Assembly: GCA_036796255.1 (NCBI GenBank)
Contig: DAIRDH010000119.1
Span: forward strand, 1 to 6,654
DNA: 6,654 nt
Source of the DNA: T3Sed10-241 sp036796255
Lineage (GTDB): Bacteria > Bacteroidota > Bacteroidia > Flavobacteriales_D > Cryomorphaceae
Reading direction: 5' to 3'
This document shows positions 1 through 5,959 of the stretch, piece after piece (position 1 is the first letter of the stretch; each line of letters begins with the position of its first letter). A program made the translations under genes and the position numbers. Under the pieces are notes generated by a model that worked only from the letters and a program-made list of their open reading frames with translations, was not told the origin of the DNA and made no database searches.

Positions 1-908
1 CTCACCTCACCTTCCGAATTGAGCCGCACCACTTCCTTGAGTTTGCTCAGCTCCTCCACCTTTTCGGGATAGCCGAGGCGGTCGTACGAGAAAACGAGGT
101 TGTTGAGCAGGCGTCCAATGATGGCGCGGTTAGAGCAGGGGTTAAAATGCTCAGGTCCGGGCTTTAATTTAAGCTGCTCGAGGTATGAAGCGATTTCGGT
201 TTTGTGCACGATGGTGCCTTTGCTGAAAGCGTTGATGTAAAAAAGTACATCTGCTTGTTCCGCTTCAGGAGCGATGCTTCGCTCGATAAAGCGCATGATG
301 TTGTACTCATCCACGTAGGCGAGGATGAAGTGGTTGGGCAGGTTCACACCATAAATGGGCACGCCCAGGCTTTCCGCCAAAATGATATAAACGATGCTCA
401 GGCTGAGTGGATTGCCTTTGCGCGTTTCGAGTACGCTGTTGATGTATGAATTTTGCGCAGCGTGGTAGTTCTTCTTGTTGCCCCTGAAGCCATGCACGTC
501 AAAGAGCAGGTGGTTGAACACTTTCACCTTTTCCAAAGCCGTGAGCTCATCATTGAGCTCCAGCCAAATGTCCTGCCGCACGCGGTTCAAGTTGTCGCGC
601 ACTTCGAGTTCGTCGAGGTCGGGGTATTGGTAGCGGGCCACGAGCAGCGCACCTTCAAAGAGGTCTTCCCCGCCTTCGCGCGCCCATCGCTTCAAGCCTT
701 TGTGCACGCTGTCAAACTGGATGAAGTGGATAATGTCTTCAATGCGCTGCTGAAAGATGTGGCCAAAGGAATTGAGCTCCCAGAGGTTTTCAAGCCGCGG
801 TATGATGCCTTCACCATATGAAACGATCCGCTCGCGCACATGCGAATAGATGACCTCGTCGGGATCATCAATCAGGTTGAGCAGGGCTTCGATTTCACTT
901 GGCTTCAT
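1..908 (-). CDS. SirB1-family transglutaminase-like protein with C-terminal TPR-like region (3' end off window)
   Basis: The minus strand is open from an ATG at 908 to the left edge, giving 302 residues. Residues 1-140 are helical and HEAT-like in feel, starting with a DDPDEVIYSHV stretch. Residues 148-200 carry the hallmark of the SirB1/UPF0162 (Transglut_core2) family: NSYINSVLETRKGNPLSLS, then LGVPIYGVNLPNHF with His193. Residues 260-292 (NRAIIGRLLNNLVFSYDRLG) resemble the TPR-like tail of these proteins. E. coli SirB1 is about 270 residues, so the stop probably lies just past the edge. The position where catalytic transglutaminases have Cys is occupied by the GNPLSLS segment, and the only Cys seen is Cys258, so enzymatic activity is doubtful. 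An in-frame ATG at 920 would add four residues; 908 fits the usual family N-terminus better. The protein looks cytoplasmic, with no signal peptide. Its biochemical role is unknown. It lies downstream of the phosphorylase on the same strand, 200-odd bases away, so a separate transcript is likely. Confidence 0.85.
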   Translation of the reverse strand, partial: MKPSEIEALLNLIDDPDEVIYSHVRERIVSYGEGIIPRLENLWELNSFGHIFQQRIEDIIHFIQFDSVHKGLKRWAREGGEDLFEGALLVARYQYPDLDELEVRDNLNRVRQDIWLELNDELTALEKVKVFNHLLFDVHGFRGNKKNYHAAQNSYINSVLETRKGNPLSLSIVYIILAESLGVPIYGVNLPNHFILAYVDEYNIMRFIERSIAPEAEQADVLFYINAFSKGTIVHKTEIASYLEQLKLKPGPEHFNPCSNRAIIGRLLNNLVFSYDRLGYPEKVEELSKLKEVVRLNSEGEV

Positions 909-948
909 ATCACCGTACATACACTTGGACTGCTGGATTTGTTTCCGG

Positions 949-956
949 CTAATGTA
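949..956 (-). promoter_or_regulatory. Possible -7 promoter element for the SirB1-like gene
   Basis: The minus strand reads TACATTAG, matching five of the six fixed positions of the Bacteroidota -7 consensus TAnnTTTG. It sits 28 bases before ATG 920 and 40 before ATG 908. A TTG lies 16 bases further upstream on the same strand, slightly short of the usual 17-23 base spacing. The evidence is only this motif match and its position between two genes. Confidence 0.25.
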
Positions 957-1049
957 GGTCGCAATGCAGGGCCAAGGCTTAAGGCCGGTTTGGATTTATG
1001 AGCATTGCAATGTTAATCTCCCGCATTGAGCAGGCCGGATACGCATTTA

Positions 1050-1096
1050 CGCTTTCCGCAAAAACGCAATTTCGCGCCGCTTATTTTGCGGAAGCG
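1050..1096. repeat. 13-bp stem-loop between the phosphorylase and SirB1-like genes
   Basis: The arm CGCTTTCCGCAAAA (1050-1063) pairs with TTTTGCGGAAGCG (1084-1096): 13 base pairs with a single bulged T and a 20-base loop. It begins 31 bases beyond the phosphorylase stop. It could act as a transcription terminator or mRNA 3'-end stabiliser for that gene, or be a copy of an interspersed repeat. Neither strand has a clear T-tract directly after the stem, so a classical intrinsic terminator is not well supported. The rest of the 921-1127 spacer holds the possible promoter at 949-956 and nothing else I can identify. Confidence 0.5.
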
Positions 1097-1127
1097 AATG
1101 GCAGAAACTGAAGCATTTTGATTGTGG

Positions 1128-2027
1128 TTAATCGGTGCTCACACGCTCTACCACTTCGGTGATGAGCCTTTCCATGTAGGGTTTGTAATCTTTCAGGAAT
1201 GCGTTTTTCTGCCTGTTGGCAATGAGGAGGCATACCGTGGTGCACTGGTGCCCAAGCAGGCTGCCGAGCCCGAAAAGCGCCGAACTCTCCATCTCGTAAT
1301 TGGCCATGGGAATGCCCTTGAATGAAAATGTAGACATCTGCTCATTGAGCCCGGCCATGGCAAGGGGCAGGCGAAGGATGCGCCCTTGCGGCCCGTAAAA
1401 TCCGCATGCAGTGGCAGTAATGCCCTGGTGGAAGCCTTTTTGAAAGAGTGCCCCAAGCTTTTCGTCACTGCGCACGGCGTAGGGTCTCAATCCGCCAATA
1501 TTCCAGCCTGTGTGTTCCATAAAGTTTTCGCAGAGCAGCTGTTCGTCTTCTTCGAATGCGGCATTGTAATAGTGCAATACGCCGTCCATACCTATGGCGT
1601 ATTTCGAATGCACATAGCTGCCCACTTCAATATCGGGCGACAAAGCCCCGCTTGTACCAATGCGGACGACGCGCAGTGGCTTCTTTTCCGGAAGGAGGCG
1701 GCGCTCTTTCAAATCTACACTGCGCAGGGCGTCGAGCTCGTTGATCACAATATCGATATTATCGGTGCCGATGCCGGTGCTCAGTGCCGTAATGGGCTTA
1801 TTGCCGATACGGCCGGTGATGGTCACAAACTCGCGGTTGCTCACCCGGTGCTCAATGCTGTCGAAATGGCTGGCGATACGCTCCACCCGCGCTGGGTCGC
1901 CCGCTACGAGTACCGTATCGGCGACCTGATGGGGGTGCAGGCCCAGGTGGTAAATGCTGCCATCGGGGCGGAGCACAAGTTCCGAAGGGGCAAAAGTGGC
2001 ATCGGGGGCGGTTTCAATCGATTTCAT
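1128..2027 (-). CDS. Nucleoside phosphorylase, uridine phosphorylase type
   Basis: This 299-residue protein belongs to the PNP/UDP phosphorylase family I, which cleaves a nucleoside with phosphate to a free base and ribose-1-phosphate in cytoplasmic salvage. Alignment by eye to E. coli uridine phosphorylase places the key residues. YHLGL at 26-30 matches FHLGL (His27). GDPARV at 43-48 is the phosphate loop (Gly43, Arg47). SNREFVT at 63-69 supplies Arg65. RIGTSGAL at 122-129 supplies Arg122 and Thr125. FYGPQGR at 210-216 holds the Gln and Arg that contact the uracil ring. YEMESSALF at 244-252 is the ribose-binding Glu-Met-Glu. Uridine or a related pyrimidine nucleoside is therefore the likely substrate. 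It differs from E. coli at STGIGTDNIDI (83-93), where the enterobacterial protein has GGPST, and carries an extra basic segment near 104-118. It also has about 20 extra N-terminal residues; with no closer upstream ATG, the start at 2027 is the natural one. Intact, with all expected active-site positions filled. Confidence 0.93.
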   Translation of the reverse strand: MKSIETAPDATFAPSELVLRPDGSIYHLGLHPHQVADTVLVAGDPARVERIASHFDSIEHRVSNREFVTITGRIGNKPITALSTGIGTDNIDIVINELDALRSVDLKERRLLPEKKPLRVVRIGTSGALSPDIEVGSYVHSKYAIGMDGVLHYYNAAFEEDEQLLCENFMEHTGWNIGGLRPYAVRSDEKLGALFQKGFHQGITATACGFYGPQGRILRLPLAMAGLNEQMSTFSFKGIPMANYEMESSALFGLGSLLGHQCTTVCLLIANRQKNAFLKDYKPYMERLITEVVERVSTD

Positions 2028-2031
2028 GGGC

Positions 2032-2039
2032 TAAAGGTA
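2032..2039 (-). promoter_or_regulatory. -7 promoter element of the nucleoside phosphorylase gene
   Basis: The minus strand reads TACCTTTA, matching the Bacteroidota TAnnTTTG element at all but its last base, and ends four bases before the ATG at 2027. This would give a very short or leaderless mRNA. The matching -33 element would lie near 2060, at or inside the run of N, so it cannot be checked. Confidence 0.4.
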
Positions 2040-2059
2040 AGTGGAATGAGGCATTTTTC

Positions 2060-2159
2060 NNNNNNNNNNNNNNNNNNNNNNNNNNNNNNNNNNNNNNNNN
2101 NNNNNNNNNNNNNNNNNNNNNNNNNNNNNNNNNNNNNNNNNNNNNNNNNNNNNNNNNNN
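2060..2159. other. Assembly gap of exactly 100 N
   Basis: One hundred consecutive N. This round number is the usual placeholder for a scaffold gap of unknown size, so the true distance between the phosphorylase and the hydrolase is not known and further genes could lie here. Any reading frame drawn through it is meaningless. Confidence 0.97.
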
Positions 2160-2160
2160 A

Positions 2161-2192
2161 TTGGCCCCTTCCTGGCCGTTGTATTACCTTAG
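2161..2192 (+). promoter_or_regulatory. Possible promoter of the alpha/beta hydrolase gene
   Basis: TTG at 2161-2163 and TACCTTAG at 2185-2192 are separated by 21 bases, which fits the Bacteroidota TTG-N17-23-TAnnTTTG pattern; the -7 box departs at one fixed position. It ends 14 bases before the ATG at 2207. Bases upstream of 2160 are lost in the gap. Confidence 0.35.
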
Positions 2193-2206
2193 CGACCTCA
2201 ACCCAT

Positions 2207-2911
2207 ATGGCCATGCGACTGTACTTACTCCCCGGACTCGGTGCCGATGCACGAATTTTCAACGAGCTCGATTGTGGCGATGCGCTGGAGGTGATATGCC
2301 TGGACTGGATACCCTCCACAGGCGCCAAGTCCATGGCCGACTATGCGCGCATGATGCACGAACACTATCAGCTGGAGCCGCCCTACGCCTTGGGTGGTGT
2401 TTCACTCGGTGGAATGATTGCACAGGAGTGGGCTCAGCTCGCGAAGCCCGAAGCCCTTGTGCTCATCTCTACCGCCACGAGCCGCGAAGATATGGCAGCG
2501 CTTATCCGCGTGGCGGCCAGCATGAAAATCGGCCCTTACCTCAGCAAGCCCATGCTCACCGCCCTCGGCGTGGTAGGCGATCGCTTCACCAAAAAAAGTC
2601 CCAAAGCCCGGGCCCTCTTTCTGGAAATGCTCGAGAATAGCGATGCCGATCTGCTCACTTTTGGCGCAGCTGCTGTGCTCGACTGGCAACCACCTGCTTT
2701 GGCGGTTCCCTACCTGCGCATTCACGGCACCGTCGACAAGGTTTTTCCCTTTCAGGATGCCTTCCTCAAGTCCGATGCGCTGGGCCATGGTGAAGTGATC
2801 AAAGGCGGCAACCACTTTATGATTTTCGAGAAGGGAAAGGAGATTGGTGGGCTTATTGCGAAGTATTTTGAGGGGAAGGTGGTAGAACGCTCCCGCCTGC
2901 CGCAGACATAG
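2207..2911 (+). CDS. Alpha/beta hydrolase
   Basis: A 234-residue alpha/beta-hydrolase-fold protein, cytoplasmic, with no signal peptide. Visible motifs are, in order: LPGLGAD at 8-14, the usual oxyanion-loop region after the first strand; GVSLGG at 64-69, the nucleophile elbow with Ser66; HGTVDKVFP at 173-181, supplying the acid Asp177; and GGNHFMIFEKG at 200-210, supplying His203. The catalytic triad is complete, so an active esterase, lipase or thioesterase-like enzyme is expected. The sequence does not identify the substrate. The cap region between strands is short, as in small members of the family. The ATG at 2207 is chosen because the next Met (codon 3, at 2213) would only remove two residues. 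The last dozen residues (VVERSRLPQT) run past the expected final helix and are encoded in DNA that enters a structured repeat. It is monocistronic as far as can be seen, facing away from the phosphorylase across the gap. Confidence 0.88.
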   Translation: MAMRLYLLPGLGADARIFNELDCGDALEVICLDWIPSTGAKSMADYARMMHEHYQLEPPYALGGVSLGGMIAQEWAQLAKPEALVLISTATSREDMAALIRVAASMKIGPYLSKPMLTALGVVGDRFTKKSPKARALFLEMLENSDADLLTFGAAAVLDWQPPALAVPYLRIHGTVDKVFPFQDAFLKSDALGHGEVIKGGNHFMIFEKGKEIGGLIAKYFEGKVVERSRLPQT

Positions 2912-2922
2912 CCTGTACTGCG
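2901..2922 (+). repeat. Stem-loop spanning the hydrolase stop codon
   Basis: CGCAGACA (2901-2908) pairs with TGTaCTGCG (2914-2922): eight base pairs with one bulged A, closing a five-base loop TAGCC that contains the stop codon at 2909-2911. The hydrolase therefore ends inside a hairpin. It is the first of a cluster of small GC-rich stem-loops. Confidence 0.45.
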
Positions 2923-2947
2923 CGGGCCCGCCCTGCTTCGCGGCGGG
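2922..2947 (+). terminator. GC-rich stem-loop just after the hydrolase gene, possible terminator
   Basis: CCCGCC (2927-2932) pairs with GGCGGG (2942-2947) around a nine-base loop. An overlapping perfect palindrome GCGGGCCCGC (2922-2931) competes with it. The position 16 bases after the stop suits a terminator, but no T-tract follows (the next bases are TAAACAGGG), so a simple intrinsic terminator is uncertain. It may instead be one unit of the repeat-like region. Confidence 0.35.
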
Positions 2948-2985
2948 TAAACAGGGATGACGCCATTCGGGCGTGAGACGCAGAC

Positions 2986-3012
2986 TTCCGCAGCATTGCA
3001 AATGCTGAGGAG
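2986..3012. repeat. Stem-loop in intergenic DNA
   Basis: CAGCATT (2991-2997) pairs with AATGCTG (3001-3007) around the loop GCA. After one G/A mismatch, TTCC (2986-2989) pairs with GGAG (3009-3012), including one G-T pair. A smaller hairpin, ACGCC/GGCGT (2960-2964 and 2970-2974), precedes it. No coding frame here looks real. Confidence 0.45.
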
Positions 3013-3103
3013 CGCGTGCGTGGGAAGCAACGGCATAAATTTAGATCTCGGTTAATGTCAGAGATGCATCCCGTACTAAATGTGGATTCCACTCAAAAAC
3101 AGC

Positions 3104-3137
3104 TGCCGCATTCGGAAGGGCCCGCCCGACTGCGGCA
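3104..3137. repeat. GC-rich stem-loop in intergenic DNA
   Basis: TGCCGCA (3104-3110) pairs with TGCGGCA (3131-3137). After a single mismatch, TCGG (3112-3115) pairs with CCGA (3126-3129), leaving a ten-base loop. The loop and inner stem include GGGCCCGCCC (3118-3127), which also occurs at 2924-2933 after the hydrolase. CGACTGCG occurs at 3127-3134 and again at 3171-3178, and a perfect palindrome CGCGTACGCG lies at 3144-3153. The shared words suggest degraded copies of one palindromic repeat family. Confidence 0.45.
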
Positions 3138-3255
3138 TGCCCGCGCGTACGCGACAGGCGAGTGGGCGGACGACTGCGTAGTGCTCACGTTATTAGTGAA
3201 TTGAAAAGTCTGTCATTAATACCGACAACCAAAGGGAAGGTATGTAAGAGAGATG

Positions 3256-3280
3256 TTTCATCCTCAATGAAATACATTTG
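3256..3280 (+). promoter_or_regulatory. Promoter -7 element with adjoining operator-like dyad, upstream of the receptor operon
   Basis: TACATTTG at 3273-3280 matches the Bacteroidota TAnnTTTG element at every fixed position. Immediately upstream, TTTCAT (3256-3261) and ATGAAA (3267-3272) form a perfect inverted repeat around CCTCA, extendable by a G-T and a T-A pair. The dyad fills the space between the -7 box and the expected -33 position, where TTTC stands instead of TTTG. That is a natural place for a repressor or activator site. If used, the transcript would start near 3287 and carry a leader of roughly 290 bases before the receptor ATG. Confidence 0.4.
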
Positions 3281-3520
3281 CTGTCTTTGGTATGAACAGA
3301 TCTCCAATTCAACGAAATACCCGCACTCTCAATAGTAATCCAGAAATCGCAGCAGGGAATTCTTTACATCTCCATCAACCCTATCTTTCTCAATTTATAA
3401 ACCCAGCCCAATATTTAACAATTCCACAATCTTGTATTTCAAGTCATGCTGTAGCTTCGCGCGTGGTTAGTGTGACCATCTATACCAAATTTCACCCTTT
3501 TGTCCGTTTTCGTGGGCATT

Positions 3521-3536
3521 CTTTCGCGAAAGCGAA
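3521..3536 (+). repeat. CTTTCGCGAAAG palindrome / GAAA-tetraloop hairpin in the receptor leader
   Basis: CTTTCGCGAAAG (3521-3532) is a perfect 12-base palindrome. Alternatively TTCGC (3523-3527) and GCGAA (3532-3536) pair around a GAAA tetraloop of the stable GNRA type. It lies 40 bases before the receptor start. A partial -7-like word GACATTTG follows at 3537-3544, without a TTG at the right distance. Confidence 0.4.
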
Positions 3537-3575
3537 GACATTTGCCGCGATAAATCTAAAAGCAACAGCCAAACC

Positions 3576-5957
3576 ATGGTTTCTAAATATCTGATTCGTC
3601 AACTCGCCCTGCTCATGGTCTTGCTGCCGGCGGCTCTTTTTGCGCAAAGCAAATACAGCCTGAGCGGCTACATGCGCGATGCCGATACGGGCGAGGAGCT
3701 CATTGGCGCCACGGTATACATCGATGAAATAAAGTCAGGGACTGTGACCAATACGTATGGTTACTACACAATTTCGCTGAAGGAAGGCAGCTACAATGTC
3801 ACGTATAATTACCTCGGCTATGAGGCGCAGCTGGAGACCATCAGCCTTTCGGCAGATATGACGAAGAACGTTGAATTGAAGTCTGACCAGCTCATGCTCA
3901 GTGCGGTGGAAATAACATCGGAGGCAGCCAACCGCAACGTGACGAGCCTGGAGACCGGCGTAAACCGCATGGATGCCAAAAAGGTAAAATCTATTCCGCA
4001 GTTTATGGGCGAGGTCGACATTATCAGGAGCATCTTGCTGCTGCCCGGGGTCACCACCGTGGGCGAGGGGGCTACGGGCTTCAATGTGCGCGGTGGCAAT
4101 ATTGACCAAAACCTGATTTTGCTGGATGAGGCCACCATGTTCAACAGTTCACACCTTTTTGGCTTTTTTTCGGTGTTCAATGCCGATGCGGTCAAAGACC
4201 TAAGCCTCTTCAGAGGAGGCATTCCTGCCAAATACGGCGGCCGCCTCTCCAGCGTGTTGGATGTGAGGCAGAAGGAAGGCAACATGAAAGAGTTTGGCGG
4301 TGTGGCAGGCATTGGTCTTATTTCCAGCAGGATGATGCTCGAAGGGCCCATTGCCAAAGACAAGGCCTCCTTTATGATTGCCGGAAGGCGCTCATACGGC
4401 GACCTTCTCGCACCGATTTTCAACCCCGACTTGCAGGGCAACCAACTTTTCTTTTACGACCTCAATGCCAAGGTGAATTACGTGCTCAATGAGAACAACC
4501 GCTTCTTCCTGTCGGCCTACACCGGCGCCGATCGGTTTAGATTTGACGATGCCTTCGCCAGCAACTGGGGCAATACCACTGCTACCTTGCGCTGGAACCA
4601 CCTGTTTTCTCCCCGCATGTTTTCCAACTTCTCAGCGGTGTATAGCGACTACACTTATGAACTTGGCGTGCCTACCGGTTCGCAGGCCTTCAATTGGCAG
4701 GCGGGCATCCGCAATTACGACCTCAAGGCCGATTTTAGCTATATCCCGAATGTGAACAACACGCTGGAATATGGGGTGCAGGGCATTTTCTATACCTTCA
4801 GCCCGGGCCGCGCCGAGGGTGTGGGTGACGACAGTTTCTTCAACGTATTTGAAGTGCAGAAAGAGTACGCGACCGAGATGGCGGTGTACGTGAGCAATAA
4901 ACAAACCATTTCAGAAAAGCTGAGCCTGCAATACGGCTTGCGCTACAGCCACTTTTTGAATATTGGCCCGCGTGAGGTTTTTCTCTATGAGGACGATATT
5001 CCCAACAGCGTCGACAATGTGATAGGCAGCCGGCAGTATGAGCGGGGTGAGGTGATCGCCGATTACGGCGGGCTCGAGCCGCGCTTCTCAGCCAATTATT
5101 CCTTCAGCCCCCGAAGTGCAGTGAAGGCCAGCTACAACCGCATGCGGCAGTACATTCACCTGGTGAGCAACACCACGGCTGCCACGCCCCTGGACATCTG
5201 GACGCCTTCCGGCAAATATGTGGAGCCCTCCATCGCCGACCAGGTATCGCTGGGTTACTACCGCAATTTTCAGGACAATACCTATGAATTTTCGATAGAG
5301 ACTTATTACAAGGATTACCAAAACCTGCTCGACTACCGCAACAATGCGCAGCTGCTGCTCAACCAAAGCCTGGAAACGGAATTGCTCCAGGGCATAGGCC
5401 GGGCTTATGGCATGGAGATGCAGGTGCAAAAGGTGAAAGGCCGGCTTACGGGTTGGGTGAGCTATACCCTGGCCCGCAGTGAGCTGAAGGTAGAAGGCAT
5501 AAACCTCAATGAGTGGTACCCATCCAACTGGGACAAGACCCACGACATTTCCGTAGTGGGAATCTACCGCATGAACGATGCCTGGGAATTTGGCGGCACC
5601 TTCGCCTACATGAGCGGAAGGCCCATCACCTTTCCCGATGCGCGCTTCGTGTATGAAGGCATCGTGGTGCCCAATTACAGTAACCGCAACGGCGCGCGCA
5701 CACCAGACTATCACCGCCTCGACCTCTCCGCCACCTGGGTGCCACAGAAGAAAAAGGAAAAGGTGCTCTTCTTCATCAACCGGCCGGAGAGCTGGGAGAG
5801 TTCCTGGACTTTCTCCCTGTACAACGTGTACGCCCGCCGCAATCCCTACAGCATCTTTTTCCGGCAGGACCAGGACAACCCACAGATTACCGAAGCCTTT
5901 CAGCTCAGCATCTTTGGTTCGATTATCCCCGGTGTTACTTACAACTTAAAATTCTAG
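3576..5957 (+). CDS. TonB-dependent outer-membrane receptor with N-terminal carboxypeptidase-regulatory-like domain
   Basis: A 793-residue beta-barrel receptor that would import a ligand across the outer membrane using energy from TonB/ExbBD. Residues 1-23 form a signal peptide (basic start, hydrophobic core, ending ALFA before QSK), which supports the ATG at 3576. Residues 27-102 are a CarboxypepD_reg-like beta-sandwich (GYMRDADTGEELIGATVYI and the TNTYGYYTISL turn). Residues about 108-235 are the plug, with SAVEIT as the linker/TonB-box region, FNVRGGNIDQNLILLDEA at 169-186, SHLFGFFSVFN and GGIPAKYGGRLSSVLDV. The rest is the barrel, rich in alternating aromatic strands and ending in Phe793, as expected for BamA-dependent insertion. 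It is shorter than typical SusC proteins (about 1000 residues), and no SusD follows. Instead a DUF4249 lipoprotein starts two bases after its stop, indicating one operon. No obvious Shine-Dalgarno precedes the ATG. The ligand is unknown: a siderophore, peptide or glycan cannot be distinguished from sequence. Confidence 0.95.
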   Translation: MVSKYLIRQLALLMVLLPAALFAQSKYSLSGYMRDADTGEELIGATVYIDEIKSGTVTNTYGYYTISLKEGSYNVTYNYLGYEAQLETISLSADMTKNVELKSDQLMLSAVEITSEAANRNVTSLETGVNRMDAKKVKSIPQFMGEVDIIRSILLLPGVTTVGEGATGFNVRGGNIDQNLILLDEATMFNSSHLFGFFSVFNADAVKDLSLFRGGIPAKYGGRLSSVLDVRQKEGNMKEFGGVAGIGLISSRMMLEGPIAKDKASFMIAGRRSYGDLLAPIFNPDLQGNQLFFYDLNAKVNYVLNENNRFFLSAYTGADRFRFDDAFASNWGNTTATLRWNHLFSPRMFSNFSAVYSDYTYELGVPTGSQAFNWQAGIRNYDLKADFSYIPNVNNTLEYGVQGIFYTFSPGRAEGVGDDSFFNVFEVQKEYATEMAVYVSNKQTISEKLSLQYGLRYSHFLNIGPREVFLYEDDIPNSVDNVIGSRQYERGEVIADYGGLEPRFSANYSFSPRSAVKASYNRMRQYIHLVSNTTAATPLDIWTPSGKYVEPSIADQVSLGYYRNFQDNTYEFSIETYYKDYQNLLDYRNNAQLLLNQSLETELLQGIGRAYGMEMQVQKVKGRLTGWVSYTLARSELKVEGINLNEWYPSNWDKTHDISVVGIYRMNDAWEFGGTFAYMSGRPITFPDARFVYEGIVVPNYSNRNGARTPDYHRLDLSATWVPQKKKEKVLFFINRPESWESSWTFSLYNVYARRNPYSIFFRQDQDNPQITEAFQLSIFGSIIPGVTYNLKF

Positions 5958-5959
5958 CC

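Larger units (their letters stand above)
3190..3575 (+). other. AT-rich non-coding leader and regulatory region of the receptor operon
   Basis: Composition changes sharply here. By direct count, 3121-3180 is 45/60 G+C, whereas 3361-3420 is 20/60. The stretch leads into the receptor gene at 3576 and has no convincing gene. A 100-codon open frame (3292-3594) has no recognisable motif and overlaps the receptor start, so I treat it as chance, although a leader ORF cannot be excluded. The stretch contains a promoter candidate at 3256-3280 and a small hairpin at 3521-3536. I see no cobalamin or TPP riboswitch hallmark. Confidence 0.5.

Noticed and set aside
204..821. Two plus-strand open frames (204-449 and 453-821)
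   Set aside because: They lie opposite the SirB1-like gene, whose minus-strand translation shows clear family motifs; these are complementary-strand shadows.
1003..1012. Palindrome CATTGCAATG upstream of the SirB1-like gene
   Set aside because: Only ten bases, with no second copy nearby and no clear promoter relation; likely chance.
1386..2192. A 268-codon plus-strand frame running through the N block
   Set aside because: It is antisense to the nucleoside phosphorylase and includes the assembly gap, so it has no coding meaning.
2402..3092. Minus-strand frames opposite the hydrolase and its downstream DNA
   Set aside because: They have no recognisable motif, and the plus strand encodes a complete catalytic-triad hydrolase.
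3016..3204. A 62-codon plus-strand frame in the GC-rich intergenic stretch
   Set aside because: It runs straight through palindromic stem-loop DNA and has no protein-like motif.
3468..3496. GTGA...TCAC arms resembling a CRP-type site
   Set aside because: The half-sites are about 16 bases apart instead of six to eight, and are only four bases each.
3292..3594. A 100-codon plus-strand frame before the receptor gene
   Set aside because: No recognisable domain, composition unlike the other genes, and a 19-base overlap with a receptor start that is well fixed by its signal peptide. Not annotated as a gene, but kept as a question in the findings.
5088..5714. A 208-codon minus-strand frame inside the receptor gene
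   Set aside because: It is a shadow of the barrel-coding region; the plus strand is clearly the coding one.
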